Positions 9,134 to 18,486 of a DNA stretch of 64,000 nt are shown here, piece by piece. Both the position numbers and the translations under genes were made by a program. Each line of letters begins with the position of its first letter. The stretch's first letter is position 1. The stretch is from Flavobacterium psychrolimnae. GTDB taxonomy: Bacteria > Bacteroidota > Bacteroidia > Flavobacteriales > Flavobacteriaceae. The notes beneath the pieces were generated by a model, which was not told the DNA's origin, did no database searches, and saw only the letters and a program-made list of their open reading frames with translations. The stretch is taken from the NCBI RefSeq assembly GCF_003312425.1, contig NZ_QNUX01000013.1, forward strand, positions 50,755-114,754, given 5' to 3'.

Positions 9134-10214
9134 TTTATTTAAAATATCGTTTCTGTTTGTAGTCCTGACCACTGTTTTAACTGCCTGCAATACTTCTGAA
9201 AAGAAAGAAATTGCCGCTGTAGAAACCGCTCCGGTTATCGAAACCTTTACCATCAGTAGAGAAAAATTAGCTACCGAACTCCGCATTCCGGCAGAACTGA
9301 CCGGTTTCCAACAAGTGGATATTTATGCCAAAGTGAGCAGTTTTGTCAAAGAACTGAAAGTTGATATTGGCTCGCAGGTTAAGAAAGGGCAGTTATTACT
9401 AATTTTAGAAGCGCCTGAAATTAGTTCACAATTGGCGGCAGCTCAATCCAGACAACTTTCGCAAAAAGCCATTTATACGGCAAGCAAAAGCACTTTCGAC
9501 AGGCTTTTTGAAACCAGCAAAATAGAAGGAACGATTTCCAAAAATGATCTGGAACAGGCTGCAGCCCGCAAAAATTCAGATTATGCCCAATATCAGGCAA
9601 CCCAAGCCGCTTATAAAGAAATTGCGATTATGAAAAGCTATCTGTTAATCCGCGCGCCTTTTGACGGAGTCATCTCGGCCAGGAATGTAAATCCGGGTAC
9701 CTTTGTTGGATCTTCCGGAAAAGGATCGGAATCCCCTTTGTTTAAGCTTCAGCAACAAAGTAAATTGCGTTTGTCGGTCTTTGTACCTGAGATGTATACC
9801 GGGTATCTGACAGTTGATGACGAACTAATTTTTAGCGTAAAATCAATCAACAACGAGACCTTTCGTGCCAAAATAGCTCGTATGTCCGGCGCTTTAGACA
9901 GCAGGCTTCGATCCGAACGTGTGGAACTGGATGTTGTGAATACCTCTAAAAAACTGTTGCCAGGAATGGTCGCCGAAGTACTCATGCCCTTACAATCAAA
10001 AGACAACAATTATGTAGTACCCAAATCAGCTGTGGTGACTTCCAGTGATGGTGTCTATGTATTTATAGTAGAGAATAATAAAATGAAAAGAACAGCCGTT
10101 CAGAAAGGCCGAGAATTGGAAAAACGCGTTGAAATTTTTGGAAATATTCCTGAAAATTCGATACTGGTAAAAGTAGCTTCAGAAGAAATGAAAGACGGTA
10201 CGGCGGTAAAGTAA
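9123..10214 (+). CDS. RND periplasmic adaptor lipoprotein (membrane fusion protein)
   Basis: A lipoprotein signal peptide ends in the lipobox LTAC (Cys21). Then come a barrel-sandwich/lipoyl segment (QQVDIYAKVSSFVKELKVDI, GSQVKKGQLLLILE), a helical hairpin about residues 95-170, the second lipoyl half (SYLLIRAPFDGVISA) and a beta-barrel domain. These are the hallmarks of HlyD_D23-type adaptors, and the length (363 residues) is typical. The gene overlaps the RND gene by 11 bases, so translation is coupled. It closes the operon; a hairpin terminator follows. Confidence 0.92.
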   Translation: MKNNLFKISFLFVVLTTVLTACNTSEKKEIAAVETAPVIETFTISREKLATELRIPAELTGFQQVDIYAKVSSFVKELKVDIGSQVKKGQLLLILEAPEISSQLAAAQSRQLSQKAIYTASKSTFDRLFETSKIEGTISKNDLEQAAARKNSDYAQYQATQAAYKEIAIMKSYLLIRAPFDGVISARNVNPGTFVGSSGKGSESPLFKLQQQSKLRLSVFVPEMYTGYLTVDDELIFSVKSINNETFRAKIARMSGALDSRLRSERVELDVVNTSKKLLPGMVAEVLMPLQSKDNNYVVPKSAVVTSSDGVYVFIVENNKMKRTAVQKGRELEKRVEIFGNIPENSILVKVASEEMKDGTAVK

Positions 10215-10276
10215 TCAAAAATAAATTTGTAATAATTGAAAAATCACATCCATTATCTTTGAACCCGTCCAATTAT

Positions 10277-10317
10277 AAACAAAATGAGCCCGATGCAATA
10301 TCGAGCTCATTTTGTTT
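10277..10317. terminator. Bidirectional hairpin terminator
   Basis: A perfect 13-bp inverted repeat (AAACAAAATGAGC and complement), extended by an inner CGAT/ATCG pair, lies between the adaptor gene and the oppositely oriented small-gene operon. It has T-rich sequence on one side. Confidence 0.7.
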
Positions 10318-10395
10318 AAATTAATTGCAAATTTTTCCAGACTTTAGGTTTCCTTCATATTAGCATTCCATTTTATACAGTGATTGAATTGCTTA

Positions 10396-10581
10396 TTAAT
10401 CTTTTACTCCTAGTTTTTCTAATATAGTATCCATCAAACACCATTTGCTGATAGAAGACTGCAATAAATTGGCTCCTACAAAAGTGGCAAACCACAACCA
10501 GTTCTGGTTGACATAGATTGCCAAAAGTAAACTGATTAATATATAACTCCCGGCTACGGCTCTTACAATTCTGTTTTTCAT
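10396..10581 (-). CDS. DUF2892-type small membrane protein
   Basis: The 61-residue protein begins MKNRIVRAVAG and has two hydrophobic helices (SYILISLLLAIYV and WLWFATFVGANLLQ) followed by a Cys-containing tail KWCLMDTILEKLG. This matches the DUF2892 family of short inner-membrane proteins (the C-terminal part of YgaP-like proteins). Members often accompany sulfur or metal handling genes. It is the last gene of the minus-strand efflux operon, 12 bases after the PII-like gene. Its role is not known. Confidence 0.7.
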   Translation of the reverse strand: MKNRIVRAVAGSYILISLLLAIYVNQNWLWFATFVGANLLQSSISKWCLMDTILEKLGVKD

Positions 10582-10593
10582 TATTCTTTATTT

Positions 10594-10899
10594 TTAAATT
10601 GATTTTTCGATATTTAGAACAGCAACATGTATTTTTGATAACGTTTCTTGCTTTTCATTAAATTCGGTAATCAAATCAAATAGTTTGTCTACGTTATCTT
10701 TTTTTACAAAAGCATAAAATAATATCGATTCGGTTTCATTTAATTCTGCCGAAAACCAATTGCTTTCTATAGCTTCTTCAGAAATATCATTAAAGCCTTT
10801 AACCTCTTTATACGTGAAGGTTTTTACATTGGCCTGTTTCAGCATTTGTTTGATGTCTTTTTCAAATGCTATGACTGCAGTTATAATCAGTAGTTTCAT
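10594..10899 (-). CDS. Small PII/CutA-like domain protein
   Basis: The 101-residue protein starts MKLLIITAVIAFEKDIKQML and has the beta-alpha-beta pattern of the PII/CutA ferredoxin-like fold, with a C-terminal strand IHVAVLNIEKSI. Similar short proteins sit next to RND pumps in Bacteroidetes, and I infer a regulatory or metal-sensing role for the efflux operon in which it is encoded. No nucleotide-binding T-loop is recognisable, so an ATP-sensing function should not be assumed. Confidence 0.5.
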   Translation of the reverse strand: MKLLIITAVIAFEKDIKQMLKQANVKTFTYKEVKGFNDISEEAIESNWFSAELNETESILFYAFVKKDNVDKLFDLITEFNEKQETLSKIHVAVLNIEKSI

Positions 10900-10969
10900 T
10901 TTTGTTTTGTTGTTTAAAGTTCCAAGTTTAAGATTCTGGTTTCAAAACCTTAAACTTTACACCATTTTT

Positions 10970-13900
10970 TTATTTTTCCCATTTCTTTCTCTCCGTTATG
11001 TAATAAATCAGTGGCACTACAATCAATGTTAGAATAGTAGAAACTATTGCTCCAAATACCAATGAAATAGCTAATCCTTGAAACAAAGGATCAAACAGTA
11101 TAATAGAAGCTCCAATAACCACAGCACCAGTTGTCAATAAAATAGGAGAGGTTCTCACTGCACCTGCCTCGATAATCGCTTGTTTTAGTGGAATGCCATC
11201 ATTCAATCGGATTTCTATAAAGTCAATCAGCAGAACCGAGTTTCTCACCATGACTCCAGCCAATGCAATCATTCCGATGAAAGAAGTTGCTGTAAAATAA
11301 GCGCCCAATAACCAGTGGCCAAACACAATCCCGATTAAGGAAAGCGGTATAGCAAGCATCATCACAATCGGGGTTTTAAAGTTCTGGAACCATCCCACGA
11401 TCAACATATAAATGATTACAATTGCGACCATAAAGGCAACACCTAAATCACGGAATACTTCCAAAGTAATTTGCCATTCACCATCCCATTTTACGGTAAA
11501 ATCACTTTCATCTGTGGGTTGCTCCATATACAATTCATTGACTTTGTACCCTTTTGGGACTTTCATTTCAGTCAGTTTTTCACTCATTCCTAAGATTGCA
11601 TAAACCGGACTTTCTAATGCTCCAGCCATATCAGCCGTTACATAAACCACACGTTTCTGGTCTTTTCTGTAAATGGTTTTTTGTAATGTATCTGTTTTTA
11701 CTTTTACCAAATCACTCACCGGAATCATATTTCCCTGACTTCCTTTGATTTTTAGGTTTTGAATGTCTTGCAAACTGGTTTTGTCTTTATCGTCAAGCGA
11801 AAGGACAATTGCCACGTTATCATTTGAATTTTCATCATACAAATTAGAAACTGGGTATTCTTTGAGTAAATAAGTCAAATTCCCAACTACTTGTTGCGGT
11901 GCAATTCCGTTCAGCATGGCTTTCTCTTTATCTACTTCCAGTTTGTATTCCGTTTGATTGTCTTCTACCATCCAATCGATATCCACAACATCGGAAGTTG
12001 TTTCCAAAATAGTTTTCACCTGTTGGGCTACTTTTATTTGGTCTTTATAATTGGGTCCATAAATCTCAGCGACCAAGGTTGACAAAACTGGCGGTCCTGG
12101 CGGTACTTCAATTAATTTTACGTTTGCCCCATATTTCTTGGCAATCTTCTGAATATCGGGACGCATCGCTCTGGCAATAGCATGACTTTGTATATCTCGG
12201 TCTTCTTTGTGCAATAGATTCACCTGAATGTCTGCCATGTTGCTTCCGCCACGCATATCGTAATGACGTACCAATCCGTTGAAAGTAATGGGAGCAGATG
12301 TTCCTATATAATTTTGATAATTGACCACTTCTGGTTTATTTGATAAATACTGGGCAATTTCTTTGGTAACCGCTGCAGTTCGTTCGAGTGTTGTACCTTC
12401 GGGCATATCAATTACCACTTGAAACTCATTTTTGTTATCGAAAGGCAGCATTTTTACTACTACTGATTTCGTGAAAAACATCAAAACAGAACCAAATAAT
12501 AACACAACAGTTACGGCAAGTAGCACTCTTCTTTTTATACTGCTTTCTAAGAACGGTCGTTCCAGTTTGTTGTATATTTTGTAAATACGACTAGTTTCTA
12601 ATCCTTCAGCTTCTTTATGTTTTTGATCGTCTTTTTCCTGAAGCAAATGATATCCCAAATAAGGGGTCACTGTCAAAGCCACAAATAGAGACAAAATCAT
12701 CGCAATCGAAGCGCCAATCGGCATTGGACTCATATAAGGCCCCATCATTCCAGATACGAAAGCCATTGGCAAAATAGCCGCAATAACTGTAAATGTTGCC
12801 AAAATTGTTGGATTTCCTACTTCGTTTATCGCATAAATAGCCGCTTGTTTAAAGGGCAGTCGCTTCATCTTAAAATGCCTATGCATGTTTTCGGCAATAA
12901 TTATACTGTCATCCACAACAATTCCCACCACAAAAACCAAAGCAAAAAGTGTAATCCTATTCAACGTATAATCCAATAAATAGTAAGCGAATAAGGTCAG
13001 TGCAAATGTCAACGGAACCGAGAAAAATACAACCAATCCACCACGCCATCCCATGGCTAACATCACTAAAATAGTCACCGCAACTATTGCGACACCTAAG
13101 TGTAACAATAATTCACCTACTTTGTCGGATGCCGTTTCACCGTAGTTTCTCGTTACTTCGACGTGAACATCATTTGGAATTATATTTTTCTTTAGTTGCT
13201 CTACTTTAGCAATAATTTTTTCCGAAATTTTCATCGCATCGGCACCTTTCACTTTACCAACAGATATGGTTACGGCAGGATATTCCGATTTTGCGGTTTT
13301 AAATTTTTCATTGGCTTTGCCATAACCAAAAGCCACATAACTTCTGGGTGTAGCCGGTCCATCTTGTACTTTCGCTACTTGCTTCAAATACACGGGCATA
13401 TTTTTATTCACGCCAACTACCAAGTTTTCGACATCATCGGCATTCGATAAAAACTGCCCTGTTGTAATCAAATATTCTTGGTCATTTTGTACAAAACTCC
13501 CCGATTGTGAACTTCCGTTATTGGCTTGAATCATTTGCATAATTCCCAAAGCATCCACGCCATTTTCGGCCATTTTATCTTTGTCGAGAATCACTTTCAG
13601 TTCGCGATTGCTTCCACCTATTTCTTTGGTTATCGCTACATCTTTTATTTTTTCAATTTCCGATGTTACTTCTTCGGTAACTTGTCGCAACTGAAAACTA
13701 TCTTGTTTATCACTCCAAAGCGTAATCCCCAACATAGGAACATCATCAATAGAACGTGTTTTTACCATCGGTTTATACACGCCTTTTGGAAACATATCTT
13801 CGTGTTTTGCTAATTCGTCGTACAATTTTACATACGAACGCTCCACATCCTGACCTACATAAAACTGTACAATCAGCATCGCCTGACCGTTCATCGCCAT

Positions 13901-14161
13901 CGTATGCACATGTTCAACCCCTTTGATATTCGAGATTATTTTCTCCAATGGTTTTGCCACACGACTTTCTACTTCTGTAGGACTTGCTCCCGGATAACCC
14001 ACCATCACGTCGGCCATTGGAACATTAATTTGCGGTTCTTCTTCCCTAGGAATCAGAAACGAACTATAAACTCCAATAATCATCAAACCCACCATAAGCA
14101 AAATAGTCAGTTTTGAGTTGATGAAAAATTGGGCTATTTTACCTGAAATACCTTCTTGCAT
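10970..14161 (-). CDS. RND-family efflux permease (second system)
   Basis: The 1063-residue RND transporter begins with TM1 (KLTILLMVGLMIIGVYS) followed by the family marker PREEEPQINVPMADV. TM4 carries VVGIVVDDSIIIAENM with two adjacent Asp residues used in proton relay, and the second half ends with TM10-12 (GMIALAGVMVRNSVLLIDFI, GASIILFDPLFQGLAISLVF). It differs clearly from the first pump and belongs to the MdtC-like/broad RND branch common in Bacteroidetes. It lies in a minus-strand operon tolC-adaptor-RND-PII-like-DUF2892; a short noncoding repeat separates it from the adaptor gene. The substrate is unknown. Confidence 0.92.
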   Translation of the reverse strand: MQEGISGKIAQFFINSKLTILLMVGLMIIGVYSSFLIPREEEPQINVPMADVMVGYPGASPTEVESRVAKPLEKIISNIKGVEHVHTMAMNGQAMLIVQFYVGQDVERSYVKLYDELAKHEDMFPKGVYKPMVKTRSIDDVPMLGITLWSDKQDSFQLRQVTEEVTSEIEKIKDVAITKEIGGSNRELKVILDKDKMAENGVDALGIMQMIQANNGSSQSGSFVQNDQEYLITTGQFLSNADDVENLVVGVNKNMPVYLKQVAKVQDGPATPRSYVAFGYGKANEKFKTAKSEYPAVTISVGKVKGADAMKISEKIIAKVEQLKKNIIPNDVHVEVTRNYGETASDKVGELLLHLGVAIVAVTILVMLAMGWRGGLVVFFSVPLTFALTLFAYYLLDYTLNRITLFALVFVVGIVVDDSIIIAENMHRHFKMKRLPFKQAAIYAINEVGNPTILATFTVIAAILPMAFVSGMMGPYMSPMPIGASIAMILSLFVALTVTPYLGYHLLQEKDDQKHKEAEGLETSRIYKIYNKLERPFLESSIKRRVLLAVTVVLLFGSVLMFFTKSVVVKMLPFDNKNEFQVVIDMPEGTTLERTAAVTKEIAQYLSNKPEVVNYQNYIGTSAPITFNGLVRHYDMRGGSNMADIQVNLLHKEDRDIQSHAIARAMRPDIQKIAKKYGANVKLIEVPPGPPVLSTLVAEIYGPNYKDQIKVAQQVKTILETTSDVVDIDWMVEDNQTEYKLEVDKEKAMLNGIAPQQVVGNLTYLLKEYPVSNLYDENSNDNVAIVLSLDDKDKTSLQDIQNLKIKGSQGNMIPVSDLVKVKTDTLQKTIYRKDQKRVVYVTADMAGALESPVYAILGMSEKLTEMKVPKGYKVNELYMEQPTDESDFTVKWDGEWQITLEVFRDLGVAFMVAIVIIYMLIVGWFQNFKTPIVMMLAIPLSLIGIVFGHWLLGAYFTATSFIGMIALAGVMVRNSVLLIDFIEIRLNDGIPLKQAIIEAGAVRTSPILLTTGAVVIGASIILFDPLFQGLAISLVFGAIVSTILTLIVVPLIYYITERKKWEK

Positions 14162-14177
14162 TTTCTTTTATTTTTTT

Positions 14178-14285
14178 GGGCGTGACCCTCTCAAAAAGGT
14201 CGGGCGGGACTTTCAGCAGTATCTTTTGTTCCGCTACGCTTCACAAAATGATGCCGCCTCAATCCCTCACGCGGAATTAACAATG
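14178..14285. repeat. Flavobacterium-type intergenic repeat
   Basis: This GC-richer segment (begins GGGCGTGACCC, contains CTTTTGTTCCGCTACGCTTC with ACAAAATGATG, ends TCCCTCACGCGGAA) resembles a noncoding repeat family I recall from many Flavobacterium genomes. Its centre can fold back (CTTTTGT against ACAAAA). It lies inside the second efflux operon, between adaptor and pump genes, where it could affect the transcript. The family assignment rests on memory of the pattern, not on a search. Confidence 0.5.
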
Positions 14286-14356
14286 ACATTTATTTTATAC
14301 ATTTTCAGTTTTTGGTCTTCCGTTTTCTACTTTAAACCTTAAACTTTCAACTTTTT

Positions 14357-15436
14357 TTACTGAATATGAACCAAAGCTCCGTTATACAACTTCCCATCTG
14401 CCGAAACGATATATTGCTCGTTCGCTGATAAACCAGATAACACTTCTACTTGATTCCCAAACGTTTTCCCTATTCGTAACCATCTCAGAATGGCAATATT
14501 TCCAGTTCCAATCGTATAGATTCCGCTTAATTGTCCTTGTTTTACCAAAGCACTTTCGGGAATTAAAATTCGATCAGACGCAACAGTTTGCGTTTTGTTT
14601 GCAACAGGAAATTGCACATTTACAAACATTCCTGATAATACGGAATTATCGGTTTTATCTAAATTTACCTTTACCAAATATTGTCCTCCGGTATTCGTAG
14701 CCGAAATACTCACTTCGCTTACTTTTCCAGTTAGTTTTGCATTTGATGATTTTACCAAAACATGTACAGGCATTCCTTTTTTGATTTCTGCAATATCATT
14801 TTCAGACACCATGGCCGTTACTTGTAATCTTGAAGCACCTTCAATACTTACCAAAGGCATTCCGGGATTTGCCATATCACCTTCTTTTACGAAAGTATTA
14901 GTCACTGTTCCTGAAAACGGAGCCCTAATATTCGAATAGGAAAATTGAGCTAAAATTTCGTTTCGCATTTGTCTAGCTCCTTCCAATCCTGCTTTTGCCA
15001 TTTCGTAACGCGCCGTCATATCATCTAATTCTTTTTGCGAAGCACTTTGTTGTTTGAATAAATTCACAAAACGATCGTAATCTTTTTTAGCATTGTTGTA
15101 ACCCGCAGTCGCTTGAAGAATACTGGCATCGACCTGTGCTTTTTTGGCTTGCAAATCAGTGTTATTAATGCTGACCAATAATTGTCCGGCACCTACTTTT
15201 TGGCCTACTTGTACATGAAGTTTAGTGACATAACCCATCATTCTCGTGCTGAGGTTGGCGCTGTTTTCTGCTTCAATTTTACCGCTGGCCGTTACAAACG
15301 GACTGTTGCCATCAGCTGAAATTCCGCTTACTTTCACTGCAATTGCTGGTTCTGTCTTAATTGGTTCTTTTTTGTCGCCTCCGCATGAGGTTAAGAAAAC
15401 TGCAGCTATTGAAAGGATTGCTATTATTTTTTTCAT
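14357..15436 (-). CDS. RND periplasmic adaptor lipoprotein (second system)
   Basis: A lipoprotein signal peptide with lipobox LTSC (Cys18) is followed by a lipoyl half-motif (VTKLHVQVGQKVGAGQLLVS), a long helical hairpin around residues 90-150 (KKDYDRFVNLFKQQSASQKE), the second half-motif (YSNIRAPFSGTVTNTFV) and a beta-barrel domain. Length (359 residues) and order are typical of membrane fusion proteins. It would link the RND pump encoded downstream to the TolC protein encoded upstream. Confidence 0.9.
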   Translation of the reverse strand: MKKIIAILSIAAVFLTSCGGDKKEPIKTEPAIAVKVSGISADGNSPFVTASGKIEAENSANLSTRMMGYVTKLHVQVGQKVGAGQLLVSINNTDLQAKKAQVDASILQATAGYNNAKKDYDRFVNLFKQQSASQKELDDMTARYEMAKAGLEGARQMRNEILAQFSYSNIRAPFSGTVTNTFVKEGDMANPGMPLVSIEGASRLQVTAMVSENDIAEIKKGMPVHVLVKSSNAKLTGKVSEVSISATNTGGQYLVKVNLDKTDNSVLSGMFVNVQFPVANKTQTVASDRILIPESALVKQGQLSGIYTIGTGNIAILRWLRIGKTFGNQVEVLSGLSANEQYIVSADGKLYNGALVHIQ

Positions 15437-15496
15437 GATTTTTTTATTGATTATTTTATGTCTTTCTTCTTTGTTTTTTCTTCTATTTCTTAACTC

Positions 15497-16810
15497 TTAC
15501 TTGGTCAAAAATTGTAAATATTCTTGAGTAAAATTATATTCGAAAACGGCTTGCAGGAATTCCAGTTCTTTTTGAGACATTTGGGTTTCTGCTTGTAATA
15601 AATCAGTTGTTTTTTCCAATCCCTGCGTAAAACGATTACTACGGATTCTGTAGGCTTCTTGTGATTGTTCTAATGCTAATTTGGAAAGATTAACCTTGTT
15701 CTCAGCATCTTTTAACTGACGGTTGGTTTTGTTTAATTCCAATTGACTTTTGGATTTATATTGCTGGTTTTCCATTTCTGACTTTTGGAAATCTGCTTTG
15801 GCTTTTTCCATTTTTCCAATAGATTTATAACCGTCAAAAACATTCCATGATACTTGTGCACCAATTAAATATCCTTTGGCATTGGTTCCAAAAAGTTTAT
15901 CATCATAAAGTTCATAACTTCCAAAAGCATTCAATCTCGGCAAGAAATTCATTTTGCTCGATTGTACCATTTTTGCGTAGGCTTCAGATGATTTATCCAT
16001 TGCTTGAATGTCTTTCCTATTGCTGGAAAGCGTCGTGTTGATGGTTTGAATAGCTATCGCATTTTCCAATTCCTCGATAGGTTTATATACTTTAGTGCCA
16101 GTATCTTCATTTAAAAGAAATCCCAAATAATCGGAAGCATTTTGTACATTGCTTTTTGCATATTGCAACTGATTTTTAATTTCATTTACACGAACCTGTA
16201 CCGAAAGCAAATCGGTTTTTTGAAGAATCCCTTGTTTAAAATAATTTTCTATCAATTTCAAATTCGCTGCAGCAGTTGTGTTGGCTTTTTCCAAAACTTT
16301 TACCGCTTTGTAACCCAATTGCAATTCCATGAAAGCTTTATTGACTTCTAGTTCAAGATATTCTTTGGTACGCTCTGTTTGCAATTGAAAAGCTTGCATT
16401 TTTGCTTTGGCAGCTTGTCTTCCGTACAATCCATCTACATTGATTAAGGGTTGTAAAACCTCAATTTTAGTAGCAAAATTTTTCGTTCTTGCAGGATTGT
16501 TTAATAGAGCGGGATTAAAATCAGATTGCGTTAAAATTTCCTGATTCAATTTGGAACCAAAAGCCATCAAAGGATTTGTTGTTGAAATCGCTGTATGTGA
16601 TGCCGAAATACTGGGTAAGAATAACGAATTAGATTGTCTGTAATCTGCTTGTGCCGATTTGAAGTCCTGATTAAGGATTTTGATTTGCAGGTTTTTATCG
16701 GAAGCCTTTTGCCAAATTTCTTTTTTAGAAATAGTCAAGGTATCCTGACTGAATCCTACAGCAGAAAAGGAAAGAATTCCAAAGAGTAGTAATGTGTTTA
16801 TTTGCTTCAT
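15497..16810 (-). CDS. TolC-family outer-membrane efflux protein (second system)
   Basis: The ATG at 16810 is chosen because it begins a signal peptide (MKQINTLLLFGILSFSAVGFSQ); a longer frame exists upstream without an export signal. Two OEP repeats are visible (AKMQAFQLQTERTKEYLELE, KQGILQKTDLLSVQVRVNEI, and QAYRIRSNRFTQGLEKTTDLL near the C-terminus). It is the first gene of the minus-strand efflux operon. A strong terminator at 16901-16930 separates it from the pseudogene upstream, so it should have its own promoter in the roughly 90 bases before its start. Confidence 0.9.
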   Translation of the reverse strand: MKQINTLLLFGILSFSAVGFSQDTLTISKKEIWQKASDKNLQIKILNQDFKSAQADYRQSNSLFLPSISASHTAISTTNPLMAFGSKLNQEILTQSDFNPALLNNPARTKNFATKIEVLQPLINVDGLYGRQAAKAKMQAFQLQTERTKEYLELEVNKAFMELQLGYKAVKVLEKANTTAAANLKLIENYFKQGILQKTDLLSVQVRVNEIKNQLQYAKSNVQNASDYLGFLLNEDTGTKVYKPIEELENAIAIQTINTTLSSNRKDIQAMDKSSEAYAKMVQSSKMNFLPRLNAFGSYELYDDKLFGTNAKGYLIGAQVSWNVFDGYKSIGKMEKAKADFQKSEMENQQYKSKSQLELNKTNRQLKDAENKVNLSKLALEQSQEAYRIRSNRFTQGLEKTTDLLQAETQMSQKELEFLQAVFEYNFTQEYLQFLTK

Positions 16811-16900
16811 AATGGTTTTTTCTAAATTAATGCAGTAAAGGTAAATATCAGAAAATACGTAAACAGTAACTAATGTCACACTCGTCCGATAAAATAAAAA

Positions 16901-16930
16901 AAGCATCTTTAAATGATTTTAAAGATGCTT
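16901..16930 (-). terminator. Rho-independent terminator
   Basis: A perfect 13-bp inverted repeat (AAGCATCTTTAAA and complement) with a 4-base loop is followed on the minus strand by a T-rich run. It lies 5 bases after the end of the degraded oxidoreductase reading frame. Confidence 0.8.
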
Positions 16931-16934
16931 GAGA

Positions 16935-17431
16935 TTAATTAGTTGTTTTTATTTCTCTAATTAAATCATGTGGTCCTGTTGATGCGTGTGAAGCATGGTA
17001 ATAAGTACAAGCAGAGAAGGTTATATTAGTTCCAGTAATCAAACCTTCGGTCATGTAAAACGCTAATTTTAGACCCGTTTCATTGATGAGGAAATCAAAG
17101 GGTAATTTTTCTCGAATGCCTTTTCGTTCTGCAAAAACATATTCGACGAGCACATATGGTTTGGCTTCGGAAGGATCGCCTTCGGGATGAAACGAAATGA
17201 CTTGTGCTTTTTTGTAGCCGATGTCATTTTTTTGTACAAAGGCTCTAAAGGGAAAATAACCTCTTTGACTCACATACGTCTGATGCCTACCCAAATGTTA
17301 GAAGGAACCCATTGGTAATTTCTATTAGGAGAAACTACGAGAACATCGTGATTTTTTGAAAGTTTTTGTCTCAAATGAGCTGCTGCGGTTTGACCGGCAA
17401 TTCCTGCTCCAAATATTACAATTTTTGACAT
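16935..17431 (-). pseudogene. Degraded sulfide:quinone-oxidoreductase-like FAD protein
   Basis: From an ATG at 17431 the frame reads MSKIVIFGAGIAGQTAAAHL, a GxGxxG FAD-binding Rossmann motif, then NYQWVPSNIWVGI, as in SQR-like flavoproteins. A TGA interrupts the frame after GIRRM at about 17270. Recognisable family sequence continues in the same frame (VKEVIFPLEPLYKK), then shifts frame at a run of seven T/A bases (17227-17233) into NDIGYKKAQVISFHPEGD, DFLINETGLKLAF and ACTYYHASHA. It ends after about 165 codons, while the family usually has about 400 or more. So a nonsense codon, a frameshift and a C-terminal truncation are all present. Family assignment is by motif recognition. Confidence 0.7.
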
Positions 17432-17542
17432 GGTGAATCATTTAATTTTTTCAAAATTTGGTCAAATCTATTTTGCAATCAGTAAGTAATATTAGTCGCA
17501 ACTGGGTAAGTCTAAAAGCTATTTTTGTTATACAATTATTGT

Positions 17543-18418
17543 TTATTTCCTTTTTTTGGTATTGAGCCAATAACTAATGCCCCCTGACCAGTAAAATATA
17601 TTTTTGAGGTCTTCTTTTAATATTATTTCATTAGTAGTAATGGTTGCATTGCTATGGGGAAATGCCCAATGAGGAGTAATTGAAAATAGAAATGAATTAC
17701 TTTGAAATTGAATGGGTAAACTAATTTCAAGATTTAAAACATTAAATTGGTTTACTTCCTTTATAGCAATAGAATTGTTAATGGATGGATTTTGCAGATT
17801 ACTCTTCCCTTTTCGGTTTCCCAAACGATTGTATGTGTAGTACTCCTGATAAAAGTATTGTGATCCTCCAAAAATATTAAATGTTGGAGTTATTTCAAAA
17901 TTATCATCTAATGCGTATATTGATTTATCTAATTGTATTCCTCCGAAGAAATCAGTAGAACTATTACTGCTGAAATAGCTGCTTGCAGTTAATGAAATTT
18001 TAAAAAGGCTTAAGTCATAACCAAGAGTGGCTGTAAGATCACCTTCAATTTCCGATTGTATGCTGTAACTGTCTTTACTAAAAAAATATTTTGTGCCTGA
18101 GAGTAAGCCACTTAATTTTTTAGAATTAAATTGGTATCCTGCAGTTAATAAAAACAGGTCTATTCTGCTTTCTTCCGATTTAGTTAAATAGGATAATGAC
18201 GCATCTGCAAAAAAACCCGATCTGTCATAAAATCCTAATGAAGGTACTAAGTATGGCGCACGGACAGAATCGTTTCTTCCCATAAATACGGCATCGCTTT
18301 CATAGTTTAAACTAAATAAGACGTAGGAATTTTTATCTTTGTTTTTTAGGTTTTGTCCCATTAATGAAATTGGGAGTGCTACTAAAAGCAAATAAAATAA
18401 GAGTGGTAAGTTTTTCAT
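17543..18418 (-). CDS. Putative outer-membrane beta-barrel protein
   Basis: A signal peptide (MKNLPLLFYLLLVALPISLMGQ) precedes a sequence of alternating hydrophobic and polar residues with many aromatic strand ends (SYVLFSLNYES, GFFADASLSYL, FYWSGGISYWL), typical of a small outer-membrane barrel. I do not recognise a named family and no function can be assigned. It is downstream of the DUF6799-type gene on the same strand, separated by a perfect hairpin terminator, so the two may be transcribed separately. Confidence 0.6.
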   Translation of the reverse strand: MKNLPLLFYLLLVALPISLMGQNLKNKDKNSYVLFSLNYESDAVFMGRNDSVRAPYLVPSLGFYDRSGFFADASLSYLTKSEESRIDLFLLTAGYQFNSKKLSGLLSGTKYFFSKDSYSIQSEIEGDLTATLGYDLSLFKISLTASSYFSSNSSTDFFGGIQLDKSIYALDDNFEITPTFNIFGGSQYFYQEYYTYNRLGNRKGKSNLQNPSINNSIAIKEVNQFNVLNLEISLPIQFQSNSFLFSITPHWAFPHSNATITTNEIILKEDLKNIFYWSGGISYWLNTKKRK

Positions 18419-18445
18419 TTTAATAGATTTGTGAATTAAAAAATT

Positions 18446-18480
18446 AAAGCAACTTTGATTTTTAAAACCAAAGTTGCTTT
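18446..18480 (-). terminator. Rho-independent terminator
   Basis: A perfect 12-bp inverted repeat (AAAGCAACTTTG and complement) with an 11-base loop lies 6 bases after the stop codon of the DUF6799-type gene. The minus-strand read-out is followed by a T-rich run. Confidence 0.8.
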
Positions 18481-18486
18481 TGTTAT

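Noticed and set aside
10923..10960. Terminator between the second RND gene and the PII-like gene
   Set aside because: AAGTTTAAG/CTTAAACTT can pair but the stem is AT-rich, the loop long and no clear T run follows; too weak to call.
14118..14342. 74-codon plus-strand ORF across the intergenic repeat
   Set aside because: It runs through the RND start and the noncoding repeat; no protein-like features.
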